Below are positions 16,016 through 24,970 of a stretch of 64,000 bases of DNA, one piece after another (the stretch's first letter is position 1; each line of letters opens with the position of its first letter). The position numbers and the translations under genes were made by a program. The stretch lies in assembly GCF_013408415.1 (NCBI RefSeq), contig NZ_JACCAA010000001.1, forward strand, positions 1,550,001 to 1,614,000, written 5' to 3'. The notes under the pieces were generated by a model. It was not told where the DNA came from, did no database searches, and saw nothing but the letters and a program-made list of their open reading frames with translations. The stretch is from Nocardioides daedukensis. GTDB taxonomy: Bacteria; Actinomycetota; Actinomycetes; Propionibacteriales; Nocardioidaceae.

Positions 16016-17440
16016 GTGAGGACCAACCGAGGAAGCGCGAGAACGCGCCTGCTGCTCGCCGCCACCCTGGTCGCGGCCACCCTGGCTGCGACGGGGAGCC
16101 CGTCGCAGGCCGACCAGGACATCCGCACCGCCGCCGGACAGAGCGTCACGGTGGACAAGGTCAAGGAGATTGCGGGCGAGACCGGCGAGAGCCTCGCCCA
16201 GGTCACGCAGCTGCTGCGCGAGGACGCCAGCATGCGACTGGACGCCAAGGGTCGGCTCTACCACGCCGACCGGGTGGCCAAGGCGTCCGCGACGAGCAGC
16301 GCCCCGGTGGTGGCCGCGAGTCCGGACCACCCGTTGGCGGACACGTTCAAGCTGCACAGCCGCAGGGGCAGCAAGAAGGTGATCTATCTCGACTTCACCG
16401 GTGAGCGGGTCTGTGACACCGAGTGGAACCGCGGCGGGCTGCTCGGCCTCGGGGCGCTGCCCTGCGGCACCTATGCGGGCTATGACGTCGACGGCCGGGC
16501 CGGGTTCAGCAACGCCGAGCGCGCACTGGTCCAGGAGGTCTGGGCCCGTGTCGCGGAGGACTACGCGCCCTTCGACGTCGACGTGACCACCGAGCGACCG
16601 GCCGCATGGCGGATCAACCGCAGCAGCGCGAGCGACACCTACTTCGGCGTGCACGGTGTCGTCAGCAGCAGTACGACGGCGCGCGATCGCACCTGCGGCG
16701 GTCCCGGGTGTGCGGGAGTCGCCTATGTCGGCATCTTCGACGAGCCGAGAACGGACGGGCAGCGGATCTTCTGGGCCTTCCCCGAGGAGCTCGGCAACCA
16801 GCCCCGACGCCTGGCAGACGTGCTCTCGCACGAGGCGGGCCACACCTTGAACCTGCTCCACGACGGGAACACGACGGCCGAATATGACCAGGGCCATGGC
16901 ATCTGGGCACCGCTGATGGGCGCCTCGGATCGGGCGCTGACCCAGTGGAGCCGGGGTGAGTACCAGGGTGCGAACAACCGGCAGGACGACCTGAGCGTGA
17001 TCGCGACCAACGGTGCCCGCTACAAGGCGGACGACCACTCGAGCCGGCTCTCCTCGGGCACCAGGCTGAACCCGTCGTCGACCCGATCGGGTGTCATCGG
17101 ACGGAGCGCCGACGTGGACGTCTTCCGGCTGCGCACCCGTTGTCGAGGCACGGTGAACGTCGCTGTCCGCAACGTCCGCTTCGGACCCAACCTCGACATC
17201 CGACTGCGGATCTACAACAGCCGCGGCCGGTTGGTCACCACCCGCAACCCCACCTCGTCCTCGTCCGGGATGGCAGGTGGACTGGATGCCAGCTTCCGCG
17301 GGATCCGCCCGGTCGGCACGACGTACCTGGTGATCGACGGCGTCGGGGCGCGGGATCCGCGCACTACCGGCTACAGCGGCTATGGCAGCCTCGGCCGCTA
17401 TGGGGTGCGCTACACGTCGTCGTGTGGCCGGCGCTGGTGA
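16016..17440 (+). CDS. Secreted zinc metalloprotease with C-terminal PPC-like domain
   Basis: A 474-residue protein with a Sec signal peptide (basic start RTNRGSARTR, hydrophobic stretch about 11-27, ASPSQA-like cleavage region near 30). The zinc motif HEAGHTLNLLHD (about 272-283) fits the metzincin pattern HExxHxxGxxHD except for Asn in place of Gly. The tail (about 350-470: ADVDVFRLR...NLDIRLRIYN...TTYLVIDGVG) resembles a pre-peptidase C-terminal domain. It starts at a GTG 101 bp after the phosphatase operon. Substrate unknown. Confidence 0.83.
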   Translation: MRTNRGSARTRLLLAATLVAATLAATGSPSQADQDIRTAAGQSVTVDKVKEIAGETGESLAQVTQLLREDASMRLDAKGRLYHADRVAKASATSSAPVVAASPDHPLADTFKLHSRRGSKKVIYLDFTGERVCDTEWNRGGLLGLGALPCGTYAGYDVDGRAGFSNAERALVQEVWARVAEDYAPFDVDVTTERPAAWRINRSSASDTYFGVHGVVSSSTTARDRTCGGPGCAGVAYVGIFDEPRTDGQRIFWAFPEELGNQPRRLADVLSHEAGHTLNLLHDGNTTAEYDQGHGIWAPLMGASDRALTQWSRGEYQGANNRQDDLSVIATNGARYKADDHSSRLSSGTRLNPSSTRSGVIGRSADVDVFRLRTRCRGTVNVAVRNVRFGPNLDIRLRIYNSRGRLVTTRNPTSSSSGMAGGLDASFRGIRPVGTTYLVIDGVGARDPRTTGYSGYGSLGRYGVRYTSSCGRRW

Positions 17441-17443
17441 GCC

Positions 17444-19453
17444 TCAGCCCGACGCAAGCCGCTTGAGAGCACTGCGGGCGACGTTGGGATCGGTGGTGGT
17501 CCACATCGGCGGCAGGCTCGCCTTGAGGAACGACCCGTAGCGCGCCGTGGCCAGTCGCGCGTCGAGAACGGCCACCACGCCGCGGTCCGAATGGGTGCGG
17601 ATCAACCGGCCTGCGCCCTGGGCCAGCAACAGCGCAGCGTGGGTGGCCGCGACCTGCATGAACCCGTTGCCGCCCGCCTGGTCGGCGGCCTTCTGGCGCG
17701 CGGACATCAACGGGTCGTCGGGCCGCGGGAACGGGATCCGGTCGATCAGCACCAGCTGGCAGGTGTCGCCCGGCACGTCGAGGCCCTGCCAGAGGCTGAG
17801 CGTGCCGAACAGGATCGTGTGCGGGTCCTCGACGAACTGCTTCTGCAGCTCGGCCAGCTGTGCCTCGCCCTGGACCAGGGTGGTCAGGTGAGGCAGACGA
17901 CGACGGGTCTCCTCGGCAGCGGCCTCCGCGGCGCGCTTGCTCGAGAACAGGCCCAGGGTGCGGCCCTCGGCCGCGTCGACGAGCTCGACGATCTCGTCCA
18001 GGTGCTTGGTGCCCAGCCCCTCGCGTCCGGGCGGGGGCAGGTGCTTGGCGACGTAGAGGATCGCCTGCTGCGGATAGTTGAAGGGTGACCCCACATCGAT
18101 GCCCCGCCAGGGCTGTACGCCGTCCCCGGGGCGTTCCTCTCCCCCGGCCAGCACCCGCTCGGTGGGCTTGAGGCCCACGGAGGTGGCGATGTTGTTGAAG
18201 TCGCCGCCCAGCATCAGCGTCGCGGACGTGAAGACCACGGTCTTGTCGGCGAGCAGCTTGTCGCGCATCTGGCCCCAGACCTGGAGGGGCGCCACGCAGA
18301 GCTGGGGTCCTCCGTGGCGGGGGTCGCGGTCGTTGAGCCACAGCACGTCGCTGTTCAGGTCGGCGGCCATCCGATCGGCGGTGGCGAACACCTCCTGCAC
18401 CCCGGCCTTGGCCTGGTTGCGACCCGGATCGGCCTCGCCGTCCTTCTCCTTGGGGATCGCGCCGAGCGCGGCGCGGGCGCCGTCGCGGACCAGGATCAGG
18501 GCATCGGCGAGCTGCGGATCCATCTTGTCGATCCGCCCGGCCTCGGTGCGCTCGATGGCGTCCTTGAGCGCACCGGCGGCGTCGTCGAGGTCGTCGGCCT
18601 CGCTCTCCTCGACATAGCGGGCAGCGCGGCGGGCGGCGCGCTCGACGTCGCTGACCGCGAGCTCGTCGGTGGCGGCCTGGGTGACCCGGGCGACGACCTC
18701 GTGGGCCTCGTCGATCACGACGGTGTCGTAGTCCGGGATCATCGGGACGCCCTCGATGGCGTCGATGGCGAGCAGGCTGTGGTTGGTGATGATCAGGCTG
18801 CTGGCGGCGGCCTTCTCCTTGGCCCGCTCAGCGAAGCACTCCTCACCGAACTGGCACCGCGCCTTGCCCAGGCACTCGCGGGCGCTGACCGAGACCTGAC
18901 GCCAGACCCGATCGGTGTGCCGGGGTGCGTTGTCGCGCTCACCGGTGCCGTTCTTCTCCGCCTCCTGCTCGGCCCACTCGCGGAGTTTGACGACCTCGGC
19001 ACCCATCGAGCCGGTGGGCAGCTCGACCAGCGCACCCTGGTCGTCGGGCGCGCCCTCGCGGACCCGGTGCAGGCAGGCGTAGTTGGACCGGCCCTTGAGG
19101 ACGGCGTAGGACGTGTCGACGCCGGGCTTGGCCTTCAGCGCGTCGACCAGGCGCGGGATGTCACGCTCCACCAGCTGGTGCTGCAGGGCCAGGGTCGCGG
19201 TGGCGACCACGACCCGCTCGTCGTGGAGCAGGCTCGGGATCAGGTAGGCCAGCGACTTCCCGGTGCCGGTCCCGGCCTGGACGAGCAGGTGCTGGCCGGA
19301 CTCCATCGACTCGGCGACCGCCTGCGCCATCTGCACCTGGCCGGCCCGCTCCTGGCCACCGAGGGCCTGGACCGCCTCCGCCAGCAGGCTGGTCACGGGC
19401 GCCTGGGCCGGGTCGGTCGCGGTCTCGGGAGTGGTGGTCAGGTCGTCGGGCAC
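17444..19453 (-). CDS. DinG/XPD-family ATP-dependent DNA helicase
   Basis: This 669-residue superfamily 2 helicase has Walker A GTGTGKS (61-67), four iron-sulphur-type cysteines (one in NYACLH near 127, three in ECLGKARCQFGEEC near 193-206), a DEAH box (VVIDEAHEVV, near 245) and the C-terminal helicase motifs (QGLDVPGD, QGAGRLIR). Family members unwind DNA 5' to 3' during repair. The GTG at 19453 is chosen. It converges on the metalloprotease gene with 3 bp between the stops. No SOS box was seen upstream, although many DinG genes have one. Confidence 0.92.
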   Translation of the reverse strand: MPDDLTTTPETATDPAQAPVTSLLAEAVQALGGQERAGQVQMAQAVAESMESGQHLLVQAGTGTGKSLAYLIPSLLHDERVVVATATLALQHQLVERDIPRLVDALKAKPGVDTSYAVLKGRSNYACLHRVREGAPDDQGALVELPTGSMGAEVVKLREWAEQEAEKNGTGERDNAPRHTDRVWRQVSVSARECLGKARCQFGEECFAERAKEKAAASSLIITNHSLLAIDAIEGVPMIPDYDTVVIDEAHEVVARVTQAATDELAVSDVERAARRAARYVEESEADDLDDAAGALKDAIERTEAGRIDKMDPQLADALILVRDGARAALGAIPKEKDGEADPGRNQAKAGVQEVFATADRMAADLNSDVLWLNDRDPRHGGPQLCVAPLQVWGQMRDKLLADKTVVFTSATLMLGGDFNNIATSVGLKPTERVLAGGEERPGDGVQPWRGIDVGSPFNYPQQAILYVAKHLPPPGREGLGTKHLDEIVELVDAAEGRTLGLFSSKRAAEAAAEETRRRLPHLTTLVQGEAQLAELQKQFVEDPHTILFGTLSLWQGLDVPGDTCQLVLIDRIPFPRPDDPLMSARQKAADQAGGNGFMQVAATHAALLLAQGAGRLIRTHSDRGVVAVLDARLATARYGSFLKASLPPMWTTTDPNVARSALKRLASG

Positions 19454-19507
19454 CCGGAAACCCTAACCTTGCCCACCGACGCCGCGGACCGTCGTACACA
19501 CCCGCAC

Positions 19508-19591
19508 GCCGACCCGTCGTGAATTCACCTTCCAGCCCACCGCGAAATGCGAACGACCCGCCACCAGCAAGAGGCTGGACGACGGGTCGCC
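19508..19591. repeat. Dispersed palindromic element, copy B
   Basis: The left arm GCCGACCCGTCGTGAATTCA (19508 onward) and an inner AAATGCGAAC are followed by the inverted right arm GACGACGGGTCGCC (19578-19591). The two arms flank the secDF terminator hairpin. Confidence 0.7.
19554..19589 (-). terminator. secDF terminator hairpin
   Basis: Outer arms CGACCCG (19554-19560) with 19583-19589 and inner arms CCAGC (19564-19568) with 19574-19578, loop AAGAG. It starts about 20 bp after the secDF stop and overlaps palindromic element B. Confidence 0.65.
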
Positions 19592-19609
19592 GCACGGAAC
19601 GGGCGTGGC

Positions 19610-21940
19610 TCAGACCACGGCACCCGAGTCGCTGGGATCGCGTTCCTTGCGTTCCTTCTTCTCCCGCGAGAACGGCTGGACCTGCTGCAGATAGCTCGCC
19701 AACGGGGTGGCGACGAAGACCGTCGAATAGGTGCCGATGATCAACCCGAGCAGCAGCGCGAGCGCGAAGTCCTCCAGCGAGTCACCGCTCATGAACGTCA
19801 GCGCCCCGAGGATGAACATGGCGCCGAGACCGGTGTTCACCGTGCGCGGCATCGTCTCGATCATCGCCTTGTTGGCCACCTCGTCGAAGGTGCCGGTCTT
19901 GGTTCCCTGCCAACGTTCTCGGATGCGGTCGAAGACGACCACGGTGTCGTTGACGGACAGGCCCACGATGGTCAGCGCCGCGGCCAGGAAGATGCCGTCG
20001 ATCGGCTTGCCGAACCAGGCGAAGATGCCGGTCACCAGCAGTACGTCGTGTGCCATCGACGCCACGGCCGAGAGCGCGAAGGTCCAGTGGAACCGGATCG
20101 CCAGATAGAGCATCTGGGCCGCAAGGGCGATCAGGAAGGCGATCAGCGCCTTCTCCTTCAGCTCCTGACCGAGACTGGCCGCGACGGTGTCGTCGGTGAC
20201 CTGCTCGACCTTGCCGGCCTGCTTCTCGAGCCCTTCGGCGATCTGGTCGCGCTGCTCGTTGGTGATCTCCCCGGCGCGGATCGAGACCCGCTCGGTGCCG
20301 TCGCTGGCCTTGACCTTCTGCACCACGGCCTCGGGAAGACCGGCGTCGACGACGGACTCGCGTGCTTCGTCGGCGGAGATGTCCTTGGCGGTGGAGTATT
20401 CGATCGTGCGTCCACCGGTGAACTCGAGCCCGAGGTTGAGGCCCTGACTGGCGATGCCGCCGATCGCGAACAGGGTGGCCAGGACCGAGACGACCATCCA
20501 CGTCTTGCGACGCTTCATGATCTGCGGGTCCTTCTTGGTCAACCAGGTGCGGACCCGCCCGACGTTGCTGAGACCCGTGATGTGCGGACGGCGAGCGACC
20601 GGACGGCTGGAGACTGCGATCTCGGTGAGCACCCGGGCGATGACGAGCGCCGAGATCATCGAGGCGATGACACCGATGGAGAGGGTGACACCGAAGCCCT
20701 TGACCGAGCCGGACGCGAAGATGAAGAGCAGCAACGCGGCCAGCAGGGTCGTCACGTTGGAGTCGATGATGGCGGTCCAGGCCTTGTTGAAGCCGACCTG
20801 GAGCGCACGTCTCATCCCGGCCTTGGGATTCTCTGCATATTCCTCCCGTGCTCGCTCGAAGACCAGCACGTTCGCGTCGATCGCCAATCCGATGGCGAGC
20901 ACGAATCCGGCAAGACCGGGCAGGGTCAGGGTCGCGCCGACGGCGAGCGTCATCGCATAGGCCAGCAGGGCGTAGGACGCGAGCGCCATCGTGGCCAGGA
21001 ACCCGACCAGGCGATAGACGATGATGATGAAGAGGCCGGTCAGGATCAGGCCGATGATGCCGGCCTCGATCGAGGCCTTGATCGCGGCGTCACCGAGCGT
21101 GGGGCCGACGACCGAGTCCTGCATCGGGACGCCGGTGAGGAACTTGCCGTTCTCGTCGACCGAGCCCAGGGCCAGCGGGAGGGCACCGCCCTCGATCAGG
21201 ACGGAGAGGTCGCGGGCGTCCTTCTCGGTGAAGTTTCCGTTGATCTCGGTCTTGCCGCCGCTGATGCCGTTGTTGCAGGAGAGGGACTCGTCGACCTGCG
21301 GCGAGGAGATGACCTTGTTGTCCAGGACGATGGCGATACGGCGGGCGGGGTCGTTGACCGGCGCGCACGCCTGCTCGCCGGTGAGCTTCTTGTATGCCTT
21401 GCCGCCGTCACCATCGAAGTCGATGTTGACGACCCACTTCACCTGGTTCTGCGGCACGCCCGCTTCGGCACTCTTGATCTGGTCACCGGTGATCCGGGTC
21501 TTCCCGATCTCGATCGGCTGGCCGTCCTCGTCCGCGATGACCCTGTTGCCCGCCTTGGAGGGCTTCGCCTGCGTGCTCTGCGCAGCACTGACGACCGGGT
21601 GCATGGTCAGTCGGGCCGTCTTGCCGATGACCTCCTTGGCCGCCTCCGGGTCCTGCACGTCGGGCAGCTCGACCAGGATCCGGTCGTCGCCGACACGGAC
21701 CAGGGTGGGCTCGGAGACACCGAGGGAGTCGACGCGACCACGGAGCACCTCGAGGGTGCGGTCGACCTCACTGGCGGTGACCTCGTCGTCCGGATTCTCC
21801 GGGTCCTGCGCCTGATACATGAGTTGGGACCCACCGCGAAGGTCGATCCCGAGGCGGGGCTCCTTCTCTACGGAGAGCCAGAAGCATCCACCCAGCAGTC
21901 CGATGACCAGCAGAAGGCGTAGGAAAGCACCACGTGACAT
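19610..21940 (-). CDS. secDF: Fused protein translocase subunit SecDF
   Basis: A 776-residue inner-membrane protein with 12 membrane segments in two homologous halves. The SecD half has RLGIDLRGGSQL near residue 30 and AIGLAIDANVLVFERAREE. The SecF half has LNLGLEFTGGRTIEY and LSVNDTVVVFDRIRE. Each half has an external P1-type domain. SecDF uses proton flow to pull proteins through SecYEG. The ATG at 21940 is used; an upstream TTG has no support. It lacks the usual yajC-secD-secF-apt neighbours. Some actinobacteria have such a fused copy besides separate secD and secF, so this may be a paralogue. Confidence 0.93.
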   Translation of the reverse strand: MSRGAFLRLLLVIGLLGGCFWLSVEKEPRLGIDLRGGSQLMYQAQDPENPDDEVTASEVDRTLEVLRGRVDSLGVSEPTLVRVGDDRILVELPDVQDPEAAKEVIGKTARLTMHPVVSAAQSTQAKPSKAGNRVIADEDGQPIEIGKTRITGDQIKSAEAGVPQNQVKWVVNIDFDGDGGKAYKKLTGEQACAPVNDPARRIAIVLDNKVISSPQVDESLSCNNGISGGKTEINGNFTEKDARDLSVLIEGGALPLALGSVDENGKFLTGVPMQDSVVGPTLGDAAIKASIEAGIIGLILTGLFIIIVYRLVGFLATMALASYALLAYAMTLAVGATLTLPGLAGFVLAIGLAIDANVLVFERAREEYAENPKAGMRRALQVGFNKAWTAIIDSNVTTLLAALLLFIFASGSVKGFGVTLSIGVIASMISALVIARVLTEIAVSSRPVARRPHITGLSNVGRVRTWLTKKDPQIMKRRKTWMVVSVLATLFAIGGIASQGLNLGLEFTGGRTIEYSTAKDISADEARESVVDAGLPEAVVQKVKASDGTERVSIRAGEITNEQRDQIAEGLEKQAGKVEQVTDDTVAASLGQELKEKALIAFLIALAAQMLYLAIRFHWTFALSAVASMAHDVLLVTGIFAWFGKPIDGIFLAAALTIVGLSVNDTVVVFDRIRERWQGTKTGTFDEVANKAMIETMPRTVNTGLGAMFILGALTFMSGDSLEDFALALLLGLIIGTYSTVFVATPLASYLQQVQPFSREKKERKERDPSDSGAVV

Positions 21941-21997
21941 GAGCGCAATCTTCCACCACGACGCCAACTCGACGTGAATCGGGCCACAGATGGCCGC

Positions 21998-22699
21998 TCA
22001 GCCCACGCCCAACCGTTCCTGCACCACGCTGCCGAACATCGCATGCCCCGCGTCAGTGAGGTGCAGCTGGTCGTCGAGATAGTCGAGCTCGAGGTCGATG
22101 ACCGACACATAGGCGATGTCGCGGCGCTCGGCGAGATCGGACAGCAGCCGGTCCACCCGGATCGCTCCCCCTGCACGCGACGGGGCGCGCGCGGGTCCGA
22201 TCACCCGGATCTCCTCGGGTTCGACGCCTCGGGCGATCATCTGGTCGATCACGGCGTTGAATCCCACGGTGATCTCCGAGGCTGGCCGGTCGAAGTCGTT
22301 CAGCCCGCCTTCGATGACCACCAGCGCGGCCTCGTCGAAGGGCGCCGACGCCGCGCGTGCGGCGTACGAGAAGGCCTCACCGCACCCGCTCGCCGTCCTG
22401 CTGAAGCCGGACCCGGCGAACGCGTGCACGGTGACCCGTCCCGGGAGCTGGTCGGTCCAGGTCCGTCCGATGTCACGCGACTCCAGCCCGGCCGCCCATG
22501 AGTCGCCGATGACGACGGTGCGCGGACCGCTCCCGACCACCGCGTCGAGACGCAGCTCGGCCTGGGCCTCGAAGCGCGCGCACGCCGAGGACTGCTCACT
22601 GACCGCCTGCTCCCGCTGCGCGGCGATGCCGCCGATCACGAGGGCACAGATCAGCACGGCGCCTGCGCGCCAGAGCCAACGACGGTCCAGAATCCCCAC
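21998..22699 (-). CDS. Membrane-anchored SGNH/GDSL hydrolase
   Basis: A 233-residue protein with an N-terminal signal anchor (about 8-26) and an extracytoplasmic SGNH domain. Block I is GDSWAAGLES, with Ser and not Leu in the motif. Block III is GGLNDF, and block V is the Asp-His pair in DDQLHLTDAGH. Such enzymes de-esterify glycans, lipids or peptidoglycan substituents. The GTG start lies 15 bp after the hflX stop, so the two may share a transcript. No close subfamily is recognised. Confidence 0.82.
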   Translation of the reverse strand: MGILDRRWLWRAGAVLICALVIGGIAAQREQAVSEQSSACARFEAQAELRLDAVVGSGPRTVVIGDSWAAGLESRDIGRTWTDQLPGRVTVHAFAGSGFSRTASGCGEAFSYAARAASAPFDEAALVVIEGGLNDFDRPASEITVGFNAVIDQMIARGVEPEEIRVIGPARAPSRAGGAIRVDRLLSDLAERRDIAYVSVIDLELDYLDDQLHLTDAGHAMFGSVVQERLGVG

Positions 22700-22714
22700 C
22701 GATTCAGTGTGCGC

Positions 22715-24265
22715 TCAGACGGCGTACGCCGCCAACTCGTCCGCAAGCCTCTCGTCGGCGCGGCCCTTGATCAGGGTCCCGTCGGCGGTGTGCTCCATCG
22801 ACTCGATCTCCCCGCGCTGGTGCAGCCGGTTGATCAGGTCACCGCGCTCATAGGGAACGAGCGCGGAGAACTCCACGGCTGGACGCGGCAGCTCGGCCTC
22901 GACCAGGGCGAGGACCTCGGCGATCCCCTCCCCCGTCTTCGCGCTGACCACGACCGAGTGCGGCTCGCGGGCGCGCAACCTGGCCAGCACCATCGGGTCG
23001 GCGGCGTCGGCCTTGTTGATCACGATCAGCTCGGGGACCTTGCTGGCCTCGATGTCGGCGAAGACCTCGCGGACAGCCGCGATCTGGCTCTCGGGGTCCG
23101 GGTGCGAGCCGTCGACCACGTGCAGGATCAGGTCGGCGTCGGCGACCTCCTCCAGCGTCGAGCGGAACGCCTCGATCAGCTGGTGCGGCAGGTGGCGTAC
23201 GAACCCGACGGTGTCGGACATCGTGTAGATCCGGCCGTCCGAGGTCGTGGTCTTGCGGGTGGTCGGGTCGAGCGTCGCGAAGAGCGCGTCCTCGACCAGC
23301 ACACCGGCATCGGTGAGCCGGTTCAGCAGCGAGGACTTGCCCGCGTTCGTGTAGCCCGCGATCGCCACCGAGGGGATCTCGTTGCGCTTGCGGTCGAGGC
23401 GCTTGGTGTCGCGGGTCCCCTTCATCGCCTTGAGCTCGCGACGGAGCTTGGCGATCTTGGTGTTGATGCGTCGACGATCGGTCTCGATCTTCGTCTCACC
23501 GGGACCACGACCACCGATGCCCTCGCCGCCAGCGGCACGGCCACCGGCCTGGCGGGACAGGTTGCCACCCCAACCGCGCAGGCGCTGTTTCATGTATTGC
23601 AGCTGGGCCAGCTCGACCTGGGCCTGGCCCTCCTTCGACTTCGCGTGCTGGGCGAAGATGTCGAGGATCAGTGCGGTCCGGTCGACGGCCTTGACCTTGA
23701 GCTTGTCCTCGAGGTTCCTCAGCTGGCTCGGGGCGAGGTCACCGTCGAGCACGACGGTGTCGGCGCCGGTGGCCTCGACGATCTCGCGCAGTCCCTCCAC
23801 CTTTCCGCGACCGATGTATGTCGCGGGGTCGGGCTTCTGGCGCCGCTGATAGATGGCCTCGAGCACTTCGGAGCCGGCCGTCTCGGCGAGCAGCGCGAGC
23901 TCGGCCATCGAGTTCTCGGCGTCCTCGATGGTCCCCTCGGTCCAGACCCCGACGAGCACCACGCGCTCGAGTCGGAGCTGGCGGTATTCGACCTCGGTGA
24001 TGTCCTCGAGCTCGGTGCGCAGACCTGCGACCCGGCGCAGGGCGTGCCGCTCGGCGAGGTCCTGCGCGCCGGTGGTCAGCTCTTCGGGGTCCGGGCCATC
24101 GGTCGAGACCGATTCATAGCCGGACTCCCAGTCCTCATCGCCGGAGTCGTCGTCCGAGTCGTCCCCCTGGTCATCCCCGGGGTTGTCACCGAAGTCGTCG
24201 TCGTCCCAAGCGTCGGTCTCGTCGAGCTCGGCGGCGAGTGAGAAGGGTTCGTGTGCGTTCGTCAT
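22715..24265 (-). CDS. hflX: Ribosome-associated GTPase HflX
   Basis: This 516-residue protein has the HflX N-terminal domain (RLERVVLVGVWTEGT...YIGRGKVEGL), the glycine-rich linker GGRGPGETKIETDRRRI and a G domain with G1 GYTNAGKSSL, G3 DTVGF and G4 NKAD. HflX splits stalled 70S ribosomes under stress. The first 60 residues form an Asp/Glu-rich extension absent from shorter homologues. GAAGG precedes the ATG. The dapF - hflX neighbourhood is conserved in actinobacteria. Confidence 0.96.
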   Translation of the reverse strand: MTNAHEPFSLAAELDETDAWDDDDFGDNPGDDQGDDSDDDSGDEDWESGYESVSTDGPDPEELTTGAQDLAERHALRRVAGLRTELEDITEVEYRQLRLERVVLVGVWTEGTIEDAENSMAELALLAETAGSEVLEAIYQRRQKPDPATYIGRGKVEGLREIVEATGADTVVLDGDLAPSQLRNLEDKLKVKAVDRTALILDIFAQHAKSKEGQAQVELAQLQYMKQRLRGWGGNLSRQAGGRAAGGEGIGGRGPGETKIETDRRRINTKIAKLRRELKAMKGTRDTKRLDRKRNEIPSVAIAGYTNAGKSSLLNRLTDAGVLVEDALFATLDPTTRKTTTSDGRIYTMSDTVGFVRHLPHQLIEAFRSTLEEVADADLILHVVDGSHPDPESQIAAVREVFADIEASKVPELIVINKADAADPMVLARLRAREPHSVVVSAKTGEGIAEVLALVEAELPRPAVEFSALVPYERGDLINRLHQRGEIESMEHTADGTLIKGRADERLADELAAYAV

Positions 24266-24334
24266 ATGCCTTCAAGAGTATGTCGCCGACCTGCAACCGG
24301 CCAACGAGTTTCGCGGTGCGATAGAACTGTGCGC

Positions 24335-24610
24335 ATGTCCGACTCGCCCAGCGCGCCCGCCACGGTCTCCTGGCCGATCGCAACCATGATGGCGTTGCTG
24401 GTCCCGGCGCTCGTCTTCTGGACCTTCCTGCTCTTCGCGCTCGGGCTCTCCGACACGCTCAGCCTGGCGATGGCCTGCATCGGGTGGCTGGCCGTGGGCG
24501 GACTGCTCTTCCGGATCGGTCAGCGCCGCGCACGCAGCTGGGGCCTGGGGTTGCTCGCCGGTGCCTTGGCCTGCCTGCCGTGGGCACTGGTTCCCGGGCT
24601 GGTGACCTGA
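24335..24610 (+). CDS. Small membrane protein of unknown function
   Basis: A 91-residue protein with three hydrophobic segments (about 12-33, 37-52, 64-88). The ATG at 24335 sits so close to a TAGAACT-like -10 that the mRNA may be leaderless. It is divergent from hflX. Its stop overlaps the start of the next small membrane protein (TGATG), so the two are coupled and probably act together. No family is recognised. Confidence 0.7.
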   Translation: MSDSPSAPATVSWPIATMMALLVPALVFWTFLLFALGLSDTLSLAMACIGWLAVGGLLFRIGQRRARSWGLGLLAGALACLPWALVPGLVT

Positions 24611-24900
24611 TGAGCCAGGACGTCCTCGACACCCGGCCCGGTTTCGGTCGGAGCTTCTTCGGCCCGCTCAGCGTCGTCGCGATGGCGATCGGGCTCAGCC
24701 TGTCGGCGTTCCCGTGGTTCACCGATGTCCCCGGCGCCTCGATGTTCGCGTTCCTGCCACCGCTGCTCGGGGCGGCGATGCTCGGGCTGCGGGGCCAGGT
24801 GCGTCACTTCGGCACCGGCCTGGCGCTGTCGATCCTCGGCGCACCCGTCTTCTACCTGGTTTTCCTGCTCGCGGTGAACGTCGCCGGCCTCGTCGGCTGA
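24610..24900 (+). CDS. Small membrane protein of unknown function
   Basis: A 96-residue protein with about three hydrophobic segments (17-36, 42-58, 70-94) and a short polar N-terminus. It starts on the last base of the previous stop codon, so translation is coupled. A strong terminator follows. No family is recognised. The pair could be subunits of one small membrane complex. Confidence 0.75.
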   Translation: MSQDVLDTRPGFGRSFFGPLSVVAMAIGLSLSAFPWFTDVPGASMFAFLPPLLGAAMLGLRGQVRHFGTGLALSILGAPVFYLVFLLAVNVAGLVG

Positions 24901-24922
24901 CCGCAGGCCCAGGAGTGCGAAC

Positions 24923-24951
24923 GGCCCGCGCCCCGGGTGGGGGCGCGGGCC
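24923..24951. terminator. Bidirectional terminator
   Basis: 12-bp arms GGCCCGCGCCCC (24923-24934) and 24940-24951 around a 5-base loop, between the convergent membrane-protein and SDR genes. Confidence 0.85.
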
Positions 24952-24970
24952 GGTTTGGCTGGTCAGTGGG

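Noticed and set aside
22709..24241. Long plus-strand frame opposite hflX
   Set aside because: Antisense shadow; the minus strand encodes a complete HflX with all GTPase motifs.
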